A DNA stretch of 64,000 nt from Endomychus coccineus (Eukaryota; Arthropoda; Insecta; Coleoptera; Endomychidae): positions 276,502,742 to 276,566,741 of the forward strand of contig OY294067.1 of NCBI GenBank assembly GCA_958510875.1. Direction: 5' to 3'. This document shows, in pieces, positions 11,493-23,142 of the stretch. A program made the position numbers and the translations under genes. How positions within the stretch are numbered: position 1 is the stretch's first letter; each line of letters opens with the position of its first letter. The notes below the pieces were generated by a model, which saw nothing but the letters and a program-made list of their open reading frames with translations, was not told the origin of the DNA and did not search any database.

Positions 11493-12309
11493 GTGCTTTT
11501 TATTTGATTTATTAGTTTACTTTCCTTCGTTAGCGATGGAAAACTTCCTCGCTTATATCGGGATTGAATACTTTTTTCGGGAGATGGTCAATTTTGCTGT
11601 TTATTTTCTAAATTTTAGTTTGAATGTTTGGAAGTAAGAGCGACACAAAGTACTTTTTGAAAGTAGATTCCTCTTAAATATAAGAACCATTCACAATCAC
11701 GACCTGCTACTTGATTAATATGTGTGTAGTGTGCGTGTATGATTAGAGGTTGGAGCGATATAATTTACTCATACCCACGCACGTGTGTTTATCTTACTAC
11801 AAGTTGAATGTGGGATAGATTCTTCTTTTTATTGCAACTTGTTATATTTATCTGATATTTTTCACTTCGGAATGTTGGAAATGTATGAAAAAATGCAAAA
11901 TCTGTTGTGTATATTTATGTCCCAAATGTTGAGCATATTATGATCTGGTCTAGTTAGACTAATAAGGTCCAATATACCGGGTGTCCCAGTATACATGTTC
12001 CAATGGATTATCTCAGTCATTTCAAAAGATAAAATAACAAAAACGTGTGGCACTCGGGGACTGCCGCGGTGAAGCTATTGCATAGCATTTTTTCTCAACT
12101 TATGCAATTATAATTATTTATTTATTTTTAATTTATGCAGTATTTTTTTTTCTTTGATATTAATTCAAGTTTTTTCTTTGATATTAATTCAAGTTACACT
12201 TTTTGAGCGTGGTGACCGATAAGAAAACAATTTTTTTTCTTTTATTGAATAAATGAGAAGTTAATATCGTTTAAAATATTTTAATTATCTTACAATACAT
12301 GTAGGTTAT

Positions 12310-13230
12310 TCAGGAATTTGTTATCATTGAAACTATAGGTTTATGGTAACTGAAATAAGAAAAATAAGTTTGAGACTTGATATCCTCTAAATATCTGGAA
12401 AATACCGCGTCAATGGTGGTCCCATATTTTGTTGTGGATTCTTGTGGATCATTATTCATTTTCAAATTCAATTTTTCCGGAAGAAAAGTTGTCAACCGCT
12501 CTGATTTTTTATCAGCGAAGTTGATGTTGAAATCGCCAGCCAAGATAAGTGGAAATTTATTACCATTTGTACCAAGTATTTTCGACCCTTCTTCAGTGTA
12601 CTCCAGTAAAGTGCGATGAATAAAATGCTCTACCTCGTCCAATTTTGGATTCGGAGAAATGTAAATTGCTACCATGACTATGTGTAGGCCATTTCTAAGA
12701 TTGCATAAGCACGCACAAATATCTCCAAAAAATGAGCGCCTAACATTAACATCGCTAACGTGTGCAATATTTATTTCAATATTCGGAGTCATAATATTAG
12801 TTACATTATTATTATTTTGGTAAATAGCTACCCCACCTTTTGGAACAGTATCTCGTTTGAATTGAACAATACAATTGAAATTAGGTATTTCAATCGGATT
12901 ATCATGCGCCATGCAAGATTCGGTAAGAAGTAACACATTTGTTTGTCTCGAAACTGAATCTTGTAAATCGTATTTGTGACTATTTAGACTTTGGCAATTG
13001 AAAGTCGTTATTGAAATGCCATTTCTATTACTAAGGAAATCTAAGACATTTTGAGCTGTCGTCTGAACACTATTTAAAGGCAGTCTTTTGAATTCTTGCA
13101 ACAAAGATGCAGTCGATGCAGCTTGCCTTCGATTATTATAAAACTTGAATGTAGAATTATCGTTTTTTGTCGTGATATACAATTTTTCAATATTAGTCAC
13201 CCGAGAGAGCGCAACATAAACGAGTTCCTG
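12310..13230 (-). pseudogene. Helentron PIF1-helicase C-terminus plus endonuclease, truncated
   Basis: The minus-strand frame starts inside a PIF1-type helicase motif VI (ELVYVALSRVTNIEKLYI) and runs unbroken to a stop at 12310. After a linker comes an endonuclease/exonuclease/phosphatase domain: TTFNCQSLN, LLLTESC, VAIYISPN, the catalytic LILAGDFNIN, TTIDAVFSR and a final SYHKPIV in place of the usual SDH. A PIF1-like helicase joined to such an endonuclease is the mark of Helentrons (Helitron2-type rolling-circle transposons). The Rep domain and most of the helicase are missing: the frame is cut at 13230 where another repeat starts. The ~305 codons kept have no stop, so the fragment is not very old. 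Confidence 0.82.
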
Positions 13231-13682
13231 TTATTTTTCGTTACGGAATTTCGTGATTCGGTCGCCGCGCTTAAAGCCCGCGATGAAAGCTATATGCAAT
13301 ATATGCAATAGCTTAATAGAAACAGGTACTCTCAGGTCTCTGCTACGCGCGTCTAACGTATAAACTCTAACTGACGCGTAGCGAGCTCCTAGAGGCATAT
13401 GTCAAAATGATTTCGTTCGTAGCTAATTACATAGGACGTCTGGAGTTCATGCAATTATGTTTTTAGATAATTCGAACCTTCTAATTTCGATAGGCCACGT
13501 GAAAATCCCGGAGTCTAAAGCGCTAGAGTGTTATAACATTCGTATAAAATAGCGGAATTTCTCACTTTTAGAAACTTCAAATTAATTAATTAATTTGACA
13601 CATTATTTTTCGTTACGGAATTTCTTGATTCGGTCGCCGCGCTCAAAGCCCGCGATAAAAGCTATATGCAATAGCTTAAAAA
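13228..13682. repeat. Direct repeats flanking an inserted segment
   Basis: A block TTATTTTTCGTTACGGAATT...GATTCGGTCGCCGCGCT.AAAGCCCGCGAT.AAAGCTATATGCAATA appears at 13228-13318 and again at 13598-13682. Between them, 13366-13560 matches 39526-39714 inside the inverted-repeat element of 38884-39867. The shared parts are CTGACGCGTAGCGAGCTCCT, GCATATGTCAAAATGATT and ATAGGCCACGTGAAAATCCC. The copies of the flanking block may be part of the Helentron or of the host element. No coding function is visible. Confidence 0.7.
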
Positions 13683-13683
13683 T

Positions 13684-14310
13684 TTGATAATTTTATGGTC
13701 TCCAATTCGTTCAAGGAACCTCTAACTGAGAAAAACAAAAATTGAAAGTCACTTCCAGTTTGACCGGCAGTGACTCTGGCTTTTTTATTTCATATAACAC
13801 CCTGTATATTTCTTGCAATTTTTGATTTCTACCCAAAATTACCTTTCCAACGATGTATCACTATCAAAGTTACAAACAAAAGTATTCAAATGTTTCCATG
13901 ACACACTAAGGTTTCATTTAAGAATTATTAATTCTTCTAGTTCTACTAAAATTCTAATAATTTGAAATTTGACGTTCTCTTCATCATCTCGAATGCAAAA
14001 TTGTTCATGAATTATCAATTATTATTGAAGTCAAAATCAAGATTACATAAAATATCGTAGCCTACTGCAATTCTTTCAATTTGAAATTTCAGTTGACGTT
14101 TTCTCCATCAAATCAAATGTAAAATACAAATATACATCGATACATCGTTGGAAAGATAATTTTGAGTAGAAATCAAAAATTGCAAAAAATATACAGTGTT
14201 ATTTAAAATTTTAAAAAGTCAGAGTCACTTCCGGTCAAACCGGAAGTGATTTTCAATTTTTGTTTCTCTCAGTTGAAGGTTCCTTGAACGAATTGGAGTT
14301 CATGTAATTT
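13684..14310. repeat. Internal inverted repeat
   Basis: The left arm (about 13684-13880: CTCCAATTCGTTCAAGGAACC, ATTGAAAGTCACTTCC, TGCAATTTTTGATTTCTACC, CCAACGATGTATC) pairs with the right arm (about 14115-14310). The arms are about 200 bp with a ~240-bp AT-rich middle. It is noncoding and may be the original core of the element bounded by 11973 and 14377. Confidence 0.75.
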
Positions 14311-15274
14311 TCAAATTTTCATCTTTCGAAAGGCTGAGATAATTCATTGGAACAGGTATACTGGGACACCGGGTATACAGGCTAAGGCTAACATTGAAAA
14401 AACTACATTGCATTGTACCACACGATAGAAGACCTCAAAAAACGTAAAAAGTTCCTAAACATTTCTTTCCAAATTTCTTTTGTTTCTCAGTTGCAGTGTT
14501 TGTCATGAATACTTCGATTTTTTACAATAATTTCTTTTTATTTTTTATCTTTTATCGAATTTTTCAGTTTTTCTACAAAAAAAGATTTTCTTCAATATCG
14601 ATGACATCTCTGAAATATACCTGCATAATTACGAAATGTATCATCAGTTTCCATAATTCTGTTTCATCAATGCTTTTCATTATTTATTCCTTTGATATAT
14701 GTACTTCATTTTTCATAAACTCCCAAAATCGAAGGGATTGAGGTCGGGACGTTGTGCTGATCATGCACCACGACCAGTCAACTTGGTTAGAGATCATCTA
14801 TTCAAAATTCTGTTGCAGTTCATAAAGATATTGATTTTCATCGTTTAATTGTGCTCATTAGTTTCTTTATATTTGATGACACGAGACGAAAACGTATAAT
14901 AGAACATCTTATGAGCCAGGTATGGAATGGGAGAGCTAAAGGAATCAGAAACGAGTTAAACCATTTTTACAGAATTATTCATATTATATCATATTGTACT
15001 TTTTTCAATGTCACTGTAAATATAAGTACATAAATAATTCAACTCTGTTGAGTTGGTTAAAAAAACATAATCCCCAATGGATATCGATATCACATGTTCA
15101 TAATAAAAACATTGAACGTTTTGTAAAAGAAAACTATTATCTTTTAAACTAGATTCTAGATTGAAAAATGAAATAAAACATATTATAAAAATAACTGTAG
15201 AAATCTGGAGGTTATTCAGCCAAGCTCATTCTAAGGTGTATCAACTGAAAAGACGTAGCCACATGTTTTAACGG

Positions 15275-16478
15275 TCTAGTCCAGTAAATAAGCCGGGAGA
15301 AAGTGCCCAAAGTCTAAAAGTGGAGAAGTAGTTCGGATTTGAATAATTCTTTTTGCATCGTGATTCTTGAACCCCAGGAGTTCACACTTAACCCGTTTGC
15401 GAATGGCAAAAATGACGAAATTAGGGGCGGTTAAGTGCCCGAAATGCCTCCGAAAATAGGCTTTCAAAACAAATTAAAAAATTACAGTTTTCCTTGAAAA
15501 TCTGTACTTGGAGGTTTTTGATGTCGCTGATCACGAATCCGAGGTCCGATTTAGGAAATTCAACATGGCGAACCGGAAGTCGACCTATTACCCATAAAAA
15601 ATTACTTTTTTTAGAATGGATATTTTGCCTTGTGAATTAAATATATACTCGGGGTTGTCGAGGTCGCTGATTACGAATCAGCTGAAATTGTTTTTTTTAG
15701 TTTTCGAGGTGAAAATGGATACTTGGTGGTTTTTTAGGTTGCTGATGTTTTGTGAATAGGTAATGCACATACGCCAAGCTTGACTAAACACAAATTCCAA
15801 AATTACGATCAAACTGAAATATAAATATTGTAAATGCCATCATTTAAACAAAAATTACTTTCTCCTTGTATCATTATATCTAGAAAGTAGCATGCTGATA
15901 ACGATGCAATTGATATGACGATTTCAAAAAAAAAATGTCTTCAATTCAATAAATACATCAGGAAAAGTTTGTTATTATGACATAAATTACCTGTTTTTAT
16001 ATGGGATAAATAATTAAAACAAATCAAACAGTCATATTTTGATAAAAAATAATATTTATTCTATTTGTAGAAAAAAAGTTGTATGTATATTTAATAAAAT
16101 TATCATCTCATTTTCTCACGTAATTAACCAATTTTCCATTAATTATCCTATTCGAGAATGAATATTCCTAATTAAAAACAGGATTTGCATGACAGAATGA
16201 CTACTTCCGGTCCGCCATTTCGAATTTACCTGATTAATTTACTCCCGAGTATATATTTTCAAGGAAAAATTGTCATTTAAAAAAAGTTTTGTAAGCTTAA
16301 TTTCGGAGGCAATTCGGGTGCTTTAATCGGCTCTAACATTGTCTTGTTTGCCGTCCGCAAACGGGTGAAGTGTAATGAATACTCCTGGGGGTCCACGAAA
16401 CACAATGCAAAAAGAATTATTTAAAACTGAGCTATTTCCCCACTTTTATACGTAGCCCGGCTTATTTACTAGACTAGT
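15275..16478. mobile_element. Fold-back element with ~190-bp inverted ends
   Basis: The left end CTAGTCCAGTAAATAAGCC at 15276 and the right end GGCTTATTTACTAGACTAGT at 16478 start an imperfect inverted repeat. It covers AGAATTATTTAAA / TTGAATAATTCTTTTTGCAT, CCCGTTTGCG and TGCCTCCGAAA. The interior is AT-rich, with three degenerate copies of the GGTTTTTGATGTCGCTGATCACGAATCC-type box (15506, 15647, 15721). There is no transposase. It is most likely non-autonomous. Confidence 0.75.
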
Positions 16479-16567
16479 TAGTCTGTTGTTGCCATTTTCG
16501 CTCATAACTTTAATCTCAAATATAACATGAACTTTCTTATTATATAATTAAATTGTGTTTGTCAATA

Positions 16568-16839
16568 GACTCCGATAGTGATGTCCTCTCACCCCATCAG
16601 TCATAAGATTCTAATATTGGCGTTTATCGCATCAGGAAATAATGATTAGATTAAGCTTATTTCAAGAGTAAATTATTCAGGTCGAAGATTATAGTAATCA
16701 AAGCTTTTGAATAAATATCGTACGAATCAGTATACCTAGATTTTACGGTATTATATGATGATCCTTATGTACCTGAGAATAAAGACCAATTTGAATCTAC
16801 TTCAGGGAATGTATGTAGTGACGTCATACTATCGGAGTC
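16568..16839. mobile_element. Small MITE with ~20-bp inverted ends
   Basis: GACTCCGATAGTGATGTC at 16568 is matched by GACGTCATACTATCGGAGTC ending at 16839. The ~270-bp body is noncoding. Flanking target duplications are not clear, so the superfamily is open. Confidence 0.55.
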
Positions 16840-17813
16840 CATTCAATAAGATGTAGCTATAATTCGAGGAGTATCGTTATGTTATACTTTTGAACCGGTT
16901 TTTCCTATTCAATTTTTGTAGGGTAATGTCCCCTTTTTCCTAGGGTGATTTAATTGAATATACTAAAAATTGTACGCCTGGAGTTTTATCTTAATAAACT
17001 CTCCACTTCATTTTCTGATCCTCAGCTAAACAACAAACAACTAATCTAAACGTCAAGAAACATGTTTGATAACAAATCCTAGTTGAAAATAAACAAAACG
17101 CCTGAAAATCAACCTTACACGTCTGATCTAGCGTCAGCGAAGTAATGAAAAATATATTATTTCGTCTGATATGTGCAGATGTTTTGTGTGTAAATAATAT
17201 TTCGAAAGAATGTAAACAATAACAGTTAATTATAGGAGTTTGGTTTGTGACCCTTGGCAGTTTTTTTAGTGACCTCTTATAGTTTTAAAATAGACATTTC
17301 CTCATTGTATTTGAGTATTCATTGCGGGTAAAATTAGCGCGATTTTATTACACCAAGTAGACAAACACCATTAGAAAATCAGGAGTAGTGTTTATAACAG
17401 TATTGAATCGATAGTGGCGTGAGTGACGGGAAGATTATCTATAATTTCGCGGAAAAGTACAGGTTGGGCTTTGGTAAACCAGGCAATTACGTCAATCATA
17501 AGTAATGAAAACTTTGTAAATCATGTAATTGTGTCCGATTCAATTATTTATAAATAAACTGATGAATCAATACGATGTGGTTTCTCACTGAAATTCTACT
17601 CCTTAAATGCAATAATCCTTACTATTTTTTAAAGAATAGAAAATCAAGTTATTTTTTTTCAAATTTACTTGAAATGAAAAATGGTATTGGAAATTGTATA
17701 CTTTCTATATGAATAGCGCTTTAGTGGCGAAACTTTTTCCCAATTTAAACAAAACTATATTGCCGTTTCCGATAGTTACATGATAGAGATCCCTATCTTG
17801 GACACACTGTGTA

Positions 17814-20285
17814 CAGTTCTCGTCAAATAACTTGGCCCGTACGTCATCAATGGGCGTATCTGATTATGAAAACTTCTTGATTCACACGTGTTATATTGTT
17901 AAGTTGGTAGTTGTGGAACAGAAATTTCCGTAAGCCACACGCTGCAGAATCAACTTTATCGGTTGAATTCGTACCTAGTCGGTTAGCATTTTCAAGTTTC
18001 TTATAATTTTCGTCATTCCGAGCTTATCATGTTTGTATATAAATATTTGCAGCTGTTATAACCTATAACATTCGTTAGTTTACATTGTTTGCTCAGATTA
18101 TCTTTTTAGAGTGAATATTAGTTTCAATACTTTTAATGTATTGTCGTGTATTAGAACGGATTACACTTTTAAGCAGCAGAAATTGTGTTAGGTTGCCTGT
18201 GAATGAAGGAATCAGGCAGCAACGGCATTTGAATACAATTGCATCAGGACATGGTGAAGAACCACATTACCATGATGTTACTATTTCATGAGAACATGAC
18301 AGTACCTACCTATAAATCTACTTTCAATATTTCTGTGATGGAAATTTCGACAAAAAACCTGTTTCCCCAGCAAGACATGTAAATACAATCTACGTAGAAA
18401 CGCTTTCAGAATAGATTTTCAATTTGCTGATGCTCAAGGGACTTCAATATTGTGGTAATAAACTGCAGCTACATCTCACATAAATGAAGTATACATTGTG
18501 AATTAGAATTCTCAAGCAAAGAGGCTTCAGTGTTGTCGTCTTTTTCTCCCGTGAAGATATCGATTAACAAAAACTGCAGTTCTGAAACTATTGTCAAACA
18601 ATGTAATATAATTCTCCACCAATAATACTAGTTCTTCCTATTAGAGAAATATATATTAATTCAATGTTTCATTTTTATATCTTCATTTAATAAATATAAT
18701 GAATAAATAGGTGTTCTTTTCGTTTACAATTTTTTTAAGATCTCACATCATGCACTTCTGCATTTATATATGTGCTATGGACATTTCTATGTAGAAAAAT
18801 AATGCAACATGTGAAAGTATATAATATAATTATTTGATAATGTCATTCAATACTTTGCCAGGTATGTATCGAGTTATTACAATAAAATTTCTAGGTAAGT
18901 AATAAGGCACACACTTTCATAACTATGAAATGTATCGTCTTCCTTGAAATTGAGTTTTTCACACACTTTTAATACTGCTATCTTGCCAAGAAGTAATAGT
19001 AGTTCCTTTTGAAAAAACCCAAGTTTCGTCCAAAAAGATAACATCTCTTCGCAAAGGTGAAGATACGTTTTTCACGTATTCTCTTAAAAATTGCTGTCTT
19101 AAACATACAATGTTATTTCTTTCCATTAGAGCTCTTCTAGGGTTATCTTTTTGATACTCAAAACCAATTGAATGCAGAACACGTCTGAGGCTGGAGTCAC
19201 TTATTTCAATAGCTTTACGTTTGATTTATTTATTGAGCGAAGCTGTGGTCACATGTTTACCTAAAAAATAGTAAAATTATCAATCTATAGATTCAGGGTT
19301 TATTTGATGTAATTTCATTTCAAAAACTATGTACCATATTGAAATCAAACACAAATTCAAATTTACATGAACTGCAAGTTTAATTGTTTATAACACACAG
19401 GGACGTTTTCAAAGCGAGCTATCAACTGATGAAAACAATAATTGTACCCAAGCAATTGACCTTTGTAGATCATTTAAATTTCTGTTTCAGTTCAGTATTC
19501 TATATGTTTTTTCAAATTATTACTGTGCACACAGTAGGAGAAAGCATTAACTTGAACTTACGTTGAGAATACATCTCATACAAAGAATTTCTTATTTCCA
19601 TTTTTGTTGTCTCTTCTAAGTTTTCTGTCTTCTTCCTTCTAGACGTACGTTTCTTGCCTGGAGATTCCAATATTGGCTGAGTGACCTTTTCATGTTTAAT
19701 TCTGGTAACAGTCCTTACAGAATTATGCAATGCCTCTGCTACCCTCTGGAAAATCGTATTTATTAGATGATCGTTAATAATGTATTTGTGTGTAATAATA
19801 TACCTCTCGAACTGACGAAATTGGTGTTAAAGGGCCTCCGTTGTGTTTTTCTCGTTCGGAATATTCAATAAGTGAACTGATGAACTCGCTTGTCGATGAA
19901 GAACTTTATTGTGTGACAATTTTTGTTCTTATAAGAACAGATTTTGTAAAGAATAACGGAAGTAAATGATGAATTGAAATTGTTCACACTTAGATTCGCG
20001 ATAATAGGAGTCCGAGTCAGGTGTCAGACATAAGATTTGACAATTGACAAGACAAAAGACAAGACAGGCCTTCAACTTGACAAAAATAACGTGATTCAAA
20101 TACGATAGGACGGGGATGTTTTGTCTCTTTCTAGATCATGACAATGCCATTGACGTATGTGGTTTTCTTAGAAATTATACGTTACAATGTTTCTTTATCT
20201 AAATCATGAGTATTAGAAGAAGATAGACAATTTATAATGTGCCGATATTATTTCATACAGGTGCCAAGTTATTTGACGAGAACTG
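17814..20285 (-). mobile_element. TA-flanked transposon, 2.5 kb, Tc1/mariner superfamily
   Basis: The terminal inverted repeats are near-perfect over 23 bp: CAGTTCTCGTCAAATAACTT at 17814 and its complement ending at 20285. A TA flanks both sides (17812-17813, 20286-20287). A degenerate, intron-containing transposase on the minus strand (18950-19872) occupies part of the interior. The region 17840-18950 is AT-rich and noncoding and may represent decayed C-terminal coding sequence. Confidence 0.8.
18950..19872 (-). pseudogene. Intron-containing Tc1/mariner-superfamily transposase, 5' half
   Basis: On the minus strand an exon ending at 19804 (EKHNGGPLTPISSVRE) joins in phase, over a 58-bp GT-AG intron (19803-19746), to RVAEALHNSVRTVTRIKHEK and a basic KKRTSRRKK stretch. 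A second intron starts with GTAAGT near 19564 and ends with TTTTTTAG near 19258. The next exon continues with SSLRRVLHSIGFEYQKDNPR and reaches the first catalytic Asp in DVIFLDETWVF, then TSWQDSSIKSV. One stop codon interrupts the third exon and the other catalytic residues are absent. The LDETW context is known from a transposase family widespread in insects. Spliced introns are uncommon in this superfamily. Confidence 0.72.
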
Positions 20286-20870
20286 TACGTTTTATAAATG
20301 TAACAAAAACAAATCCCGATGTAAAATTTACTATGATTGATATGTTTAAACAATGAATACTTTCAGCTCAAAAAAACCAAAGATTAGATAACATTGCTTT
20401 ATGATTATTAAATCGACGTATTTTTTTGTTAAAGTTTATCAGTTAATTTCTATGTTACCAAAGCATTAAATTAACGAACTTTTGTGCAATATTCAATAGG
20501 CGCGCGTTGGCGTTTACTGTCCAAGAAGACCTGTCACTATAAGTCGTGATGGAACAAAATGTTTAAAACTATGTAGATATCGCTACTGGGTATTCAAACA
20601 AACTGAAAATTCGAACCCGTCCATTAATTCTGTAGGTGTGACTGAGACGTTTGATTTAAAGAATACGAGATGGCACTGCAGTTTAAATGTTCTTAGTTCA
20701 AACCATACTTTATTGGAAACTTCTATTATAATTTTGCCATGGAACGAAACATTTCAAGTAAAGAAGGAAAAACGATATTTTTAATGGGGGAACAATCCAC
20801 TTGGCGTTATTTCATTATTTCAATTGAAATTTTTGTGATTCTACTACTAATCTTTTTTTTTAATTTGTAG

Positions 20871-20957
20871 TGGACAAACTGAGATCGACCCCACCGGTTT
20901 CACAAACACGACCGATTCCGGGAGCTCCTCGAATTCTAATTCCAGCATATCATACAA
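20871..20957 (+). CDS. RhoGEF2: RhoGEF2-like gene, internal exon 3 of window
   Basis: An 87-nt exon between TTTAATTTGTAG and AA|GTAAGA. One base completes the split Ser codon, then GQTEIDPTGFTNTT and a Ser/Asn run (DSGSSSNSNSSISY). Two bases remain and join the next exon at a 58-bp intron (20958-21015). It is a low-complexity acidic/serine linker ahead of the DH domain. The short intron and exact phase tie it firmly to the following exon. Confidence 0.87.
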
Positions 20958-21015
20958 GTAAGATTGTCGATTTCAATTGAGATTGCGTGTAACTAAACTT
21001 CTTCATTTTCCACAG

Positions 21016-21188
21016 TGGCAGATTATCAGAAAGTCCCAATGCTAATGATGCAGTCCGGGAGAATCGGTCGGACGCTGACAGCGATATGGACGCCGACTCG
21101 GATCACGTTAACTGGCAAGATCTAGTGAGTCCCGAACAATTGAACAATTTGCAGCCGAATGAGAAAAAAAGACAGGACGTCATTAACG
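21016..21188 (+). CDS. RhoGEF2: RhoGEF2-like gene, exon 4: start of DH domain
   Basis: A 173-nt exon between TTTTCCACAG and ACG|GTAAAT. It codes for GRLSESPNANDAVREN, an acidic stretch (SDADSDMDADSD), then HVNWQDLVSPEQLNNL and EKKRQDVIN. The last base starts the Glu codon of the first conserved DH block, completed at 24379. The acidic patch followed by a Trp and the R-x-(D/E)-V-I-N-E-L-F start is what RhoGEF2, PDZ-RhoGEF, LARG and p115-RhoGEF have at this place. That supports this subfamily and not another Dbl protein. Confidence 0.92.
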
Positions 21189-21477
21189 GTAAATATTCAT
21201 GTTTAAAACTCAAGGCTTCATCATATATTCCGATCCAATGATTAAGAAAAATTGCCAAAAAGACTAGCCGAGAATAATGAATGTTTGCTAACTTATGTAA
21301 CACTCCATTGGATGAATAACAAACACATTTTCTTGTTAGGAGTCAATAGTACAGTCATTTTAGACGAGAAAACGGCACAACAATTTTTTTATTAACAAAT
21401 TGACCGTTTATAAACAATTTAAATTAACAAATTTTCCAGATCACAAAAAAAATTGTTATTTTGAGACAGAAATACCC

Positions 21478-22832
21478 ACTCGGGGGTTTTTTGGGTCTCT
21501 AATTACGATTCCAAAGTCAAAAATAAAAGGATTATTCATCATCACCTGGAAATTGGCACCGGAAGTTGATGATATTTAACACAATTCATACCTTTTTCTT
21601 ACAAAAAATGGACTCAATTGGATTTTTTGAGCTAGCAATCACTATACCGAATGAATGTAACGACGAACTGTAAATGTAAATATAATAATAATAAGTAACT
21701 AAAACTTTCACTTCATCAACTTCTGGTTCCAATTGGTCAATTTTCGGACTGTTATAGATTGATATTTTATCTTTGAATTTGGTATACCTACTGATTGTAG
21801 CTCAAAAAAACCAATTGAATCCATTTTTTGCAAGAAAATAAATAAATAAATAAATTTTAGTAAATTCCATCAATTTTCAGTTCTAATTGGCCAATTTCCG
21901 GCCGTTTATGAATGATCTCGTTATCTTTGAATTTGGTATAGAGATTGATAGCTCAAAAAAACCAATTGAGTTTATTTTTTGCGAGAAAATGGTCTAAATT
22001 ATGGTGAATTCCATGAATTTCCTGTTAAAGTTGGCCAACTTCCGGGCGATTACGAATGACCTTGTCATCTTTGGATTCATTATAGTGATTGCTAGTTCAA
22101 AAAAAAAACAATTGAGTCCATTTTTTGTAAGAAAAAGGTATAAATTATGTTGAATATCATCAACTTCCGGTGCCAATTGGCCAATTTCGAGGCGATTATG
22201 AATGATCTCGTTATGTTTGAATTTGGTATAGGAATTGATAGCTCAAAAGAACCAATTGAGTTTATTTTTTGCAAGAAGATGGTCTAAATTATGGTGAATT
22301 CCATCAACTTCTGGTTCCATTTGGCCAACTTCCGGGTGATTATGAATGACCTTGTCATCTTTGGATTCGGTATAGTGATTGCTAGCTCAAAAAAAAAACA
22401 ATTGAGTCCATTTTTTGCAAGAAACAGGTATAAATTATGTTAAATATCATCAACTTCCGGTGCGAATTGGCCAATTTTGGGGCGATTATGAATGATCTCG
22501 TTATCTTTGAATTTGGTATAGAGATTGATAGCTCAAAAAACCAATGGAGTTTATTTTTTGCAAGATGATGGTTTTAATTATGGTGAATTCCATCAACTTC
22601 CGGTTCCAGTTGGCCAACTTCCGGGCGATTATGAATGACCTTGTCATCTTTGGATTCGGTATAGTGATTGCTAGCTCAAAAAAAAACAATTCAATCCATT
22701 TTTTTGCAAGAAAAAAAGTATAAATTATTTTAAATATCATCATCTTCCGGTGCCAATTGGCCAATTTCTAGGTGATGATGAATATTTCTATTTTTGATTT
22801 CGGAATCGTAATTAGAGACCCCAAAAACCGAA
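21478..22832. mobile_element. Fold-back element containing a ~145-bp tandem array
   Basis: The ends are inverted: CGGGGGTTTTTTGGGTCTCT at 21481, then AATTACGATTCC, and the complement GGAATCGTAATTAGAGACCC near 22802-22821. Internal to these, ATTCATCATCACCT.GAAATTGGC.CCGGAAG pairs with the right side. Between the ends lie about eight tandem units, each starting near a CATCAACTTCCGG.GCCAATTGG-like site (21718, 21869, 22011, 22158, 22302, 22449, 22591, 22739). Units also share GATTATGAATGA, TCTTTGRATT.GGTATAG and CTCAAAAAA.CCAATT. It is noncoding; the short minus-strand ORFs here are array by-products. Confidence 0.82.
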
Positions 22833-23142
22833 ATAAAGGAAAAATACCCATATTCCATATTAAGTTTGATTTTGTGGTAGTTATGATAATAATACATTTT
22901 TTTGAGTCATCGAAAAAATATTAAAGTTCTGGTATATTTAAAAATGCCGCGATAAAATCAAAAGGTCGTAAACTTTCACACAGCTTCTACAGATATCACT
23001 TAAGTGATAAACAACAATATTAACTGTTTTGTAGAAGACTCTAAGAGTAGAGCGGAGGCTCAAACACTATGTTCAACGATCATGGCCACTAACAACCGAA
23101 TTTTGTGTTGGGGAGACAAAACGTTTAATGTGAACCTATTGC

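Larger units (their letters stand above)
11973..14377. mobile_element. Composite terminal-inverted-repeat element
   Basis: The outer ends are inverted repeats of about 45 bp: TATACCGGGTGTCCCAGTAT at 11973, continuing through GTTCCAATGGATTATCTCAG, and the complement ending CTGGGACACCGGGTATA at 14377. Inside are a Helentron fragment (12310-13230), two copies of a GC-richer repeat flanking a third insert (13228-13682), and a second inverted-repeat pair (13684-14310). A 22-bp tandem duplication containing CTTTGATATTAATTCAAG lies at about 12155-12195. The layout reads as an element opened by later insertions near GCTATTGCATAGC (12070). Confidence 0.65.
11127..20870 (+). other. RhoGEF intron (9.7 kb) packed with transposons
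   Basis: Runs from GTAAGC to TAATTTGTAG. It holds a candidate alternative first exon (11449-11492), a Helentron-containing composite (11973-14377), a fold-back (15275-16478), a small MITE (16568-16839) and a TA-flanked transposon (17814-20285). The remaining parts (11493-11972, 14378-15274, 16840-17813, 20288-20870) are AT-rich and show nothing I can name. Confidence 0.6.

Noticed and set aside
21994..22764. Minus-strand ORFs inside the tandem array
   Set aside because: They repeat with the array unit (FELAITIPNPKMTRSF and similar). Open frame length comes from the unit length, not from selection.
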